From positions 1 to 11,699 of the forward strand of contig SFEP01000068.1 of assembly GCA_004557185.1 (NCBI GenBank): a DNA stretch of 11,699 bases. Direction: 5' to 3'. This document shows positions 6,936 through 11,699 of the stretch, piece by piece (position 1 is the stretch's first letter; the number at the start of each line of letters is the position of its first letter). Origin of the DNA: Bacteroidales bacterium (lineage in GTDB: Bacteria > Bacteroidota > Bacteroidia > Bacteroidales > Bacteroidaceae). The translations under genes and the position numbers were made by a program. The notes beneath the pieces are model-generated. The model was not told the origin of the DNA. It was given only the letters and a program-made list of their open reading frames with translations, and ran no database searches.

Positions 6936-8243
6936 TTAGGCCTGTCGTGTGATGCGAGCACCCAGCAAGTTGAGGCGGTGTTCAATGTTTTCGTAGCCCC
7001 GGTCAATCTGTTCTACGTTGTCGATGCGGCTTGTACCTTCGGCGCTGAGGGCAGCAATGAGCAAGGCGATGCCCGCACGGATGTCGGGCGACGACATGCG
7101 ACGGGCACGTAGCCGCACATGGTGGTCGTGGCCTACTACTACGGCGCGGTGCGGGTCGCAGAGTATGACTTGAGCCCCCATGTCGATGAGTTTGTCGACA
7201 AAGAAAAGACGGCTCTCAAACATTTTCTGATGGAACAGCACCGAGCCGCGAGCCTGTGTAGCCACTACGAGCAGGATGCTCAGCAAGTCGGGCGTGAGAC
7301 CTGGCCAAGGGGCGTCGGCCAGCGTCATGAACGAGCCATCGATGAACGAGTCAATCTCGTAATGCTCATGACGGGGAATGAAGAGGTCGTCGCCTTGCTC
7401 CTCAACCGTGATGCCCAAACGTCGGAACGACTCAGGTATGATGCCGAGGTGCTCCGTGCCAGCGTGGTGAATGGTCAGTCCGTCGCCCACCATAGCGCCC
7501 ATGCCAATGAAGGAGCCAATCTCAATCATGTCGGGCAGAATGGTGTGCTCGGCGCCATGCAGGGCTTCAACGCCCTCAATGGTGAGCAGGTTCGACGCAA
7601 TGCCCGAAATCTTGGCGCCCATGCGGCAAAGCATATGGCAGAGTTGCTGGATGTAAGGCTCGCAGGCAGCGTTGTAGATGGTGGTGGTGCCCTTGGCCAG
7701 CACGGCAGCCATGATGATGTTGGCTGTGCCTGTGATGGAGGCCTCGTCAAGTAGCATGTATGCGCCCTTCAACTGTTGAGCCTCGATGGTATAGACTCCG
7801 GCTTCGTCGTCAAGCGCGAAGGTGGCACCTAATTTCTGTAAACCGTAGAAGTGCGTGTCGAGGCGGCGCCGGCCTATCTTGTCGCCACCAGGCTTGGCCA
7901 TGACGGCGTGCCCGAAGCGTGCTGTAAGCGGACCGAGCAGCAGCACCGAACCGCGCAGCATGGTGCAACGGTGCAGAAAGTCCTCACTCTGCAGATAATG
8001 CTCGTCTACATGTGCCGCACAAAACGTGCAGTCGCCCCCTTCGTGACGCGTCACCTCTACGCCCATAGCCTCAAGTGTCAGAATGAGGTTGTTCACATCC
8101 AGAATATCGGGAATGTGGCGCAGGCGCACAGGCTCAGTGGTCAGCAGCGTGGCGCAAATAACCTGCAAGGCCTCGTTTTTGGCGCCCTGCGGTGTGATGT
8201 CACCTTTAAGGCGGTGACCACCTTCAATCAGAAAAGAGGACAT
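6936..8243 (-). CDS. murA: UDP-N-acetylglucosamine 1-carboxyvinyltransferase
   Basis: This 435-residue cytosolic enzyme transfers enolpyruvate from PEP to UDP-GlcNAc, the first committed step of peptidoglycan synthesis. It has the two-domain EPSP-synthase-like fold. GAKNEAL at residues 20-26 holds the Lys22-Asn23 pair that contacts substrate, and the active-site loop is GPLTARFGHAVMAKPGGDKI at 104-123. In the common enzyme the loop reads PGGC, with Cys115 (E. coli numbering) attacked by fosfomycin; here Asp121 takes that place. From family knowledge this Cys-to-Asp form is catalytically active and fosfomycin-insensitive, as in Mycobacterium and Chlamydia. A candidate for the catalytic Asp305 equivalent is Asp319 (TPDLLS). 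The ATG at 8243 gives the usual N-terminus. It is the first gene of the compact run, 281 bp after the DUF4290 gene, and is followed by rimM after 113 bp. Confidence 0.97.
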   Translation of the reverse strand: MSSFLIEGGHRLKGDITPQGAKNEALQVICATLLTTEPVRLRHIPDILDVNNLILTLEAMGVEVTRHEGGDCTFCAAHVDEHYLQSEDFLHRCTMLRGSVLLLGPLTARFGHAVMAKPGGDKIGRRRLDTHFYGLQKLGATFALDDEAGVYTIEAQQLKGAYMLLDEASITGTANIIMAAVLAKGTTTIYNAACEPYIQQLCHMLCRMGAKISGIASNLLTIEGVEALHGAEHTILPDMIEIGSFIGMGAMVGDGLTIHHAGTEHLGIIPESFRRLGITVEEQGDDLFIPRHEHYEIDSFIDGSFMTLADAPWPGLTPDLLSILLVVATQARGSVLFHQKMFESRLFFVDKLIDMGAQVILCDPHRAVVVGHDHHVRLRARRMSSPDIRAGIALLIAALSAEGTSRIDNVEQIDRGYENIEHRLNLLGARITRQA

Positions 8244-8524
8244 GGCGTGGCAAGTTGTGAGGGGAGGGAAGAGTGGGATAGGCTCGTGTCGTGGTGGTAA
8301 GCGTGGTTAGGCGTTTGCCTGATTGGCTCAAGGTGGGCATATCCATTCGCTTTATCAGATTTCGGAATGATTTTCGCGTTCAATTTACCTATTCAAGAGG
8401 GCGTGTAGCGGCCTGCGTGGCCGACTCTACCTGCCACTTAAATCGAAAAGAATCCAACGGGTGGCAGAACGTCAACTTGTAATAAATTATCCTTTTGGCG
8501 GCGGAATCTTTATCGAAGCCCACC
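8244..8524. other. Intergenic region upstream of murA
   Basis: These 281 bases separate the DUF4290 stop from the murA start and presumably carry the murA leader or promoter. I found no exact TAnnTTTG box on the minus strand; the closest is a TAAATTG at 8381-8387, one base short. A hairpin with stem CGGCC/GGCCG (8409-8413 with 8419-8423, loop TGCGT) can be extended by GTAG/CTAC across a three-base bulge, but no T-run follows on either strand. No RNA gene or credible coding frame is visible. Confidence 0.5.
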
Positions 8525-9160
8525 TTAATGGTCGAATTGAGCCTTGTTCTTGCGTGTGCGGAAGCGGTTGTCCACCATTCTCATCAGCGGTTGGTCACTG
8601 AAGTCGGGGCAGATGCGTCCATCGGTATAAGTTTCCAGGTCCTGTGCCACTTTGGCGTCGTCCATACCATCGCCTTTCCAGTCGGCCAGGTTACGTTTCA
8701 TGCGGTTGGCCACCACGCGTGTCAGCACATCGCGTTCAGGACCCTCGGGCTGTGCGGCCAGGATGTCGATGGCTGCTTCCGTGAGGTAGCCGTAATGACG
8801 CAACCCTATTTTGTGGTGTGGGTAGTCAAGATGCTGCGGACGTTGCGAAGTGTCGTAACGTTCGGGTTGACACGGGTAGTCAATGTCGAGCTTGTAGTCC
8901 GTCATATAGGCCAAATGGTCCCACAACTTCTGCTGGTAGTCGGGCACATCACGCATTTGCGGGCACAATCCTGCCATAACCGACACAATGGCCTCGGCAT
9001 ACGTCTGACGCTCGTCTTTGTTGTCAATGGTAAGCGCGTATTGTGCCATCTCCTGCACCATGCGTCCGTATTCGGGCAGGAGCAGTCGCGGTTCCTGGGC
9101 GTTGTATGTGGGTAACACGTGCTCCTCGGGGTGGGGCATCATGTAACTGAAATCTTTCAT
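8525..9160 (-). CDS. DUF4290 family protein, function unknown
   Basis: This 211-residue soluble protein matches my recollection of the DUF4290 family, which is largely confined to Bacteroidetes and has no assigned function. Recognisable features are an N-terminal LPEYGRMVQEMAQYAL helix at about residues 28-43, ending in the conserved-looking IDNKDERQ, and a central LWDHLAYMTDYKLDIDYP around 79-96. GLRHYGYLTEAAI follows near 118-130, and the C-terminus is basic (RFRTRKNKAQFDH). It is mostly alpha-helical and polar, with no signal peptide or membrane segment. I chose the ATG at 9160 because the longer frame (to 9259) overlaps tsaB. It lies 73 bp downstream of tsaB and upstream of murA, a neighbourhood I believe recurs in Bacteroidetes. 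That suggests a housekeeping role, which is inference. Confidence 0.85.
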   Translation of the reverse strand: MKDFSYMMPHPEEHVLPTYNAQEPRLLLPEYGRMVQEMAQYALTIDNKDERQTYAEAIVSVMAGLCPQMRDVPDYQQKLWDHLAYMTDYKLDIDYPCQPERYDTSQRPQHLDYPHHKIGLRHYGYLTEAAIDILAAQPEGPERDVLTRVVANRMKRNLADWKGDGMDDAKVAQDLETYTDGRICPDFSDQPLMRMVDNRFRTRKNKAQFDH

Positions 9161-9233
9161 GTTGGTGTGTGGGAGTGTAAGATGCTTGTGAGGTGCCGTC
9201 AGCCCTTGCCTCAGTTCTTGAATAGACGAGAAA

Positions 9234-9944
9234 TTAGTGAGCAGGCATGTGGAGCACATCTTTCTTGCTCACGGTGGCTACAAACTCCTTCAGGTAAAAA
9301 GGCTCAAAGTAGGCTACATCCGCCTCTTCTCCGCGGGCCAATGCCCTTTCAGCCAGAGGCATCATGTGGCGTGCCAGCGGCCTTATGTCAGTGGCCCAGC
9401 GTGCGGCGGGGTGCGTAATGATGTCGCGGCATTTGGCGCTTCCAGGACCAATGAAGTAGATGGGGCGCTCGTCAAGCCAGGCATCGAATGTGTGCGGTTC
9501 CACCACCATGGCACGCGTCAGCATCACCTCGCGCAGGGCACGGTCATAAAGTGTGCAATACACTTCCATGCGGCGGGCGTCAATCATGGGACACAGCAAC
9601 GCGTCGTCCGGCATTTCCTCCGTCCCTAACAGCAGGGGCACCGTGAGGAGTTGCAACGTGGGTACAGGCACCAGTTTCGCTCCGCGTCCGTAGCAGATGC
9701 CTTTAGCCGTCGACACGCCAATGCGCAGACCCGTATAGGAACCTGGCCCCATGCTGACGGCCACGGCGTCAAGCGGAATAGCGTGACTCTCAGCAAACGA
9801 CAATGCCTCCTCGGCGAAAGGTGCCAGCACGCGGGCATGGTTCGGCCCTTGTTCGTCAATCTGCTCAAACAGGCATACCCCGTCCTGCGTCAGCGCAACG
9901 GAGCATGTATTGGTAGCGGTCTCTATGTGGAGAATGCAACTCAT
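9234..9944 (-). CDS. tsaB: tRNA threonylcarbamoyladenosine biosynthesis protein TsaB
   Basis: This 236-residue protein of the ASKHA ATPase-like fold is the scaffold partner of TsaD (with TsaE) in forming t6A at position 37 of ANN-decoding tRNAs. The N-terminus reads ILHIETATNTCSVAL, and GPGSYTGLRIG at residues 66-76 is the family hallmark. IDARRMEVY at 121-129 and the late YFEPFYLKEFVAT also match. The first ATG (9944) is preferred over an in-frame TTG at 9953 because it places the conserved ILHIETAT segment at the usual distance. Length is normal. tsaD and tsaE are not in the window. A likely promoter lies 154-185 bp upstream (10098-10129), which would give a leader of roughly 150 bases. Confidence 0.94.
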   Translation of the reverse strand: MSCILHIETATNTCSVALTQDGVCLFEQIDEQGPNHARVLAPFAEEALSFAESHAIPLDAVAVSMGPGSYTGLRIGVSTAKGICYGRGAKLVPVPTLQLLTVPLLLGTEEMPDDALLCPMIDARRMEVYCTLYDRALREVMLTRAMVVEPHTFDAWLDERPIYFIGPGSAKCRDIITHPAARWATDIRPLARHMMPLAERALARGEEADVAYFEPFYLKEFVATVSKKDVLHMPAH

Positions 9945-10234
9945 GGGGGTCAAGGCTTGGTGTAGTTGTGCTTCAATAAAAAGCTGTGAATTTGTGAGCG
10001 CAGTACATCACTATGTGGCATCAATCCGCCCACAGGCAAGCACTACATAAGCAGGTTGCAAGTGCTGCATTCAGCCTTACATGCCTGGTTTGTGGCGCAA
10101 AATTAGTGCAAACTGTGGGAATGAACAAGAAAAAGCGGGCAGCGATGCATTTTTTGCGACCACCGAACTTACTCACTTCTTGTTTTTTGTCATACTGTCA
10201 ATCGGGTGATGCCAACCTCTGCGTTTCATGTCGG
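9945..10234. other. Intergenic region between the glycosyltransferase and tsaB
   Basis: These 290 bases hold the promoter candidate at 10098-10129 and a probable long leader for tsaB. Within the leader AGCACT (10039-10044) can pair with AGTGCT (10061-10066), a weak 6-bp stem. I see no strong terminator for the glycosyltransferase gene and no credible coding frame. Confidence 0.5.
10098..10129 (-). promoter_or_regulatory. Bacteroidetes-type promoter for tsaB
   Basis: On the minus strand a TAATTTTG (10098-10105) is an exact fit to the Bacteroidetes -7 consensus TAnnTTTG. Twenty bases upstream is CTTG (10126-10129), three of four bases of the -33 TTTG box. The 20-bp spacing is within the usual 19-21. 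Transcription would start near 10091 and run towards tsaB and the DUF4290 gene. It is placed as expected between a gene end and an operon start, but this is a short-motif prediction. Confidence 0.45.
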
Positions 10235-11335
10235 TTAATTACATTTTAGGTCCGTGTAAACCTTAAACACTTGGGCGGCTATCTTGTCCCAATCATATTT
10301 GTCCATATCATAATGGATAGGGGCGGCGGGTCGGCTCAACACTTCCTCCAGTTTCAGTGAAAGAGCCTCCACATTGCCGCAGGTGAAGTAGTTCTCAGCC
10401 GATAGTCCCACTTCAAGGTTGGCGGGAATGTCGCTTACCACCACAGGCACCTGATAACTCATGGCCTCTAACAAAGCGATGGGCAAACCCTCGTACGAGG
10501 AGGGCAGGCAGTAGCAGCGACAGTGGGTCAAGAGCGAATGTAGTTTGCGCCCTTTGATAAATCCCGTCAGCACAACGCCGTTTGCCTTTGCGTCTTCTTT
10601 GAGCCTTAGGGAGTATGCGTCCTCAAAGCCTGTGTCGCCAGCCAATACCAGTTTGCACGCCGTAGCTGTGCGTTGCTTTAGCTTCGCAAAGGCCTGCACC
10701 AAATGATGCAGATTCTTTTCGGGCACAAACCGGCACATTCCGAGTATGTAGTTCCCTTTACTTATGCCCAATTCCTCAAAGTATTCAGGATAGTCGCATA
10801 TCTCAGGTAATGGTACACCATTGTATATAAGATGTACATGCTCCGTACGTCCATACTTCCTTGCAATGAGATTCTTGATCACGTCCGAGATAACAATCAC
10901 CTCGTTGGCAAACTTGCATCCCATCCTCTCTCCGAGCTTCAATATCATCTTCGCTGCCTTGCCCCACTTGTCGCGGTCATAGTCAGGCCCGTGATGCGTA
11001 AACACCACCTTCATGCCCAGCAAGCGGGCATAGGGCGTGAGTAGGGCAGGCCCGATGGCGTGGATGTGTAGCACATCTGCTTTCAGTTGCTTGGCCTTGT
11101 GCACAGCCTTGATAGTGTGTATGATAGCCTCAAATGATTTCATCTTAGGTGAAGCCACATCTACAAGGCGCACGCCGTTCCATGCTGTCAAGCCATCTTC
11201 TACGTAGGAGGCACGTCTGACGACCGTTACGTCTGCCCCCATGGCGCTGATGCGCGGATACAATTCCTCACAATGCGTCTCCACTCCCCCCATTACGTGG
11301 GGAATGCCGCGGGTTCCTGTTACTACTATCTTCAT
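10235..11335 (-). CDS. Glycosyltransferase family 4 (GT-B fold)
   Basis: This 366-residue GT4-like retaining glycosyltransferase transfers a sugar from an activated donor to a growing glycan; donor and acceptor cannot be read from the sequence. The N-terminal half starts KIVVTGTRGIPHVMGGVETHCEEL (residues 2-25), with the Gly-Gly-Val-Glu-Thr acceptor-side loop typical of the family. FTHHGPDYDRDKWG lies near 112-125. The donor-binding half has YNGVPLPE (171-178), MCRFVPEKNLHHLVQAF (200-216) and LAGDTG (231-236). The E-x7-E signature is in PSSYEGLPIALLEAMSYQVPVVVSD, with Glu282 and Glu290. No membrane helix is seen, so it likely works at the inner face of the cytoplasmic membrane in surface or capsular polysaccharide synthesis. 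I prefer the ATG at 11335 over the GTG at 11344. Coding is visibly less GC-rich than in the neighbours. It stands apart from the operon downstream. Confidence 0.93.
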   Translation of the reverse strand: MKIVVTGTRGIPHVMGGVETHCEELYPRISAMGADVTVVRRASYVEDGLTAWNGVRLVDVASPKMKSFEAIIHTIKAVHKAKQLKADVLHIHAIGPALLTPYARLLGMKVVFTHHGPDYDRDKWGKAAKMILKLGERMGCKFANEVIVISDVIKNLIARKYGRTEHVHLIYNGVPLPEICDYPEYFEELGISKGNYILGMCRFVPEKNLHHLVQAFAKLKQRTATACKLVLAGDTGFEDAYSLRLKEDAKANGVVLTGFIKGRKLHSLLTHCRCYCLPSSYEGLPIALLEAMSYQVPVVVSDIPANLEVGLSAENYFTCGNVEALSLKLEEVLSRPAAPIHYDMDKYDWDKIAAQVFKVYTDLKCN

Positions 11336-11487
11336 ACGCGTCACATGTGTAGTAGGGGGGCTTCATTGGCTCTTATCCCACCTTTTCTCGCCATGGCATC
11401 GCTCAAATCCTATCGGCTTTGGGCGCTACTCATTTGGCTTCACGAAAAGGAGCCCATTCTGACAGGCTTAGGAGTACTGAAAAATAG

Positions 11488-11533
11488 ATGCTACGTAAAA
11501 ATTTTTACGTACGACGTGATGATTTTTACGTAG
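11488..11533. repeat. Palindromic AT-rich element, one 21-bp unit
   Basis: This is the shorter relative of the element at 328-401. It has the same AGATGCTACGTAAAAA head, one 21-bp unit starting at 11503 (TTTTACGTACGACGTGAT plus three bases), and the TTTTACGTAG tail. It contains a perfect 20-bp palindrome, TACGTAAAAATTTTTACGTA, at 11492-11511, and 12-bp inverted ends at 11491-11502 and 11522-11533. TACGTA hexamers start at 11492, 11506 and 11527 (spacings 14 and 21). The bases just before it (GAAAAAT) also resemble those before the left copy (GAAAAT). It lies about 150 bp upstream of the glycosyltransferase start. Confidence 0.8.
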
Positions 11534-11567
11534 TCAAGCCTTAAAAACTTTATGCATGGGCACATGT

Positions 11568-11582
11568 ACATGCATTGCATGT
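11568..11582. promoter_or_regulatory. 15-bp palindrome, possible operator
   Basis: ACATGCA-T-TGCATGT is a perfect inverted repeat with 7-bp arms around one central base, inside a cluster of CATG/TGCA words (11553-11583). Odd-length palindromes of this size often bind dimeric regulators. It lies about 235 bp upstream of the glycosyltransferase start. No regulator gene is in the window, so the function is inferred from symmetry alone. Confidence 0.3.
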
Positions 11583-11641
11583 GTTAACTGGCCATTGCCG
11601 CTCTGCCATGAGCCTCTTGATGAACCATCTGAAAAGGCACA

Positions 11642-11663
11642 AAAGGAGCCTCATGGCTCTTTT
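11642..11663. terminator. Terminator-like hairpin, possibly bidirectional
   Basis: A 9-bp stem pairs AAAGGAGCC (11642-11650) with GGCTCTTTT (11655-11663), including one G-T pair, around a TCAT loop. A-rich and T-rich flanks give a short U-tract in either direction. It could end a transcript coming from beyond 11699 on the minus strand, which would isolate the glycosyltransferase gene. An overlapping alternative stem pairs GCCATGAG (11605-11612) with CTCATGGC (11650-11657), so the two structures exclude each other. Confidence 0.4.
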
Positions 11664-11699
11664 GAGGTTATATGCAGCAGCAGCGAGCATGACATTTAT

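Larger units (their letters stand above)
11336..11699. other. Intergenic region upstream of the glycosyltransferase
   Basis: I see no gene in these 364 bases. They contain the short palindromic repeat (11488-11533), a 15-bp palindrome (11568-11582) and a terminator-like hairpin (11642-11663). For a glycosyltransferase promoter I found only a near match on the minus strand, TAGGATTTG around 11404-11412, with one extra base in the spacer and no good -33 box. Short frames here on the plus strand read through the repeat and have no domain. Confidence 0.6.

Noticed and set aside
7119..7754. 211-codon plus-strand open frame opposite murA
   Set aside because: It is antisense to a full-length, motif-complete MurA; no recognisable domain and no upstream signal.
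8405..8430. Hairpin in the gap before murA as a terminator or structured RNA
   Set aside because: The stem is short with a bulge, there is no T-run, and nothing resembles a known riboswitch or tRNA.
8495..9115. 206-codon plus-strand open frame opposite the DUF4290 gene
   Set aside because: The minus-strand product has family-like conserved segments; the plus-strand translation does not.
9161..9259. Longer N-terminus for the DUF4290 protein
   Set aside because: It would overlap the tsaB 3' end, and the added residues look like translated leader; the ATG at 9160 fits.

Overview
The window reads as chromosomal DNA from a Bacteroidetes bacterium, most likely a Prevotellaceae member (Prevotella/Segatella/Hallella group). 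The evidence is the gene order (tsaB, DUF4290, murA, rimM, dxr, a site-2 protease, a DgkB-like lipid kinase), the MurA with Asp instead of Cys in its active-site loop, the secreted protein with a Prevotella-style Gly-Arg-x-Val...Gly-Ile-Tyr C-terminal tail, a small Trp-rich C-terminus protein typical of this group, a TAnnTTTG promoter match, and the lack of Shine-Dalgarno sites. I cannot name a species. All ten supported genes are on the minus strand, so transcription runs from high to low coordinates.

Layout in order of transcription: (1) an intergenic stretch, 11336-11699, holding a short AT-rich palindromic repeat, a 15-bp palindrome and a terminator-like hairpin; (2) a GT4-type glycosyltransferase (10235-11335); (3) a 290-bp gap with a good Bacteroidetes promoter match; (4) tsaB (9234-9944), tRNA t6A synthesis, then a DUF4290 gene of unknown function (8525-9160); (5) a 281-bp gap; (6) a compact housekeeping run: murA, rimM, dxr, rseP-like protease, diacylglycerol/lipid kinase; (7) a 59-residue small protein (2489-2668) and a secreted 628-residue protein (551-2437); (8) a repeat-rich 550-bp intergenic end.

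The central run brings together the first committed step of peptidoglycan synthesis (MurA), 16S rRNA processing (RimM), the committed step of MEP isoprenoid synthesis (Dxr, which feeds undecaprenyl phosphate), an intramembrane protease and a lipid kinase. This is a cell-envelope and growth operon. rimM and dxr overlap by ATGA; most other gaps are 30-115 bp, so co-transcription is likely.

The most unusual signal is non-coding. The same AT-rich element sits near both ends of the window (about 328-401 and 11488-11533). It consists of an AGATGCTACGTAAAAA head, a variable number of 21-bp units (two on the left, one on the right) and a TTTTACGTAG tail. This places TACGTA hexamers at spacings of 14, 21 and 21 bp on the left and 14 and 21 bp on the right. 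Next to the left copy is an unrelated GC-rich tandem array that also has a 21-bp period. The housekeeping genes are ordinary apart from the MurA Asp variant and a lipid kinase whose two hallmark motifs are altered. I found no RNA genes, insertion sequences or CRISPR arrays.
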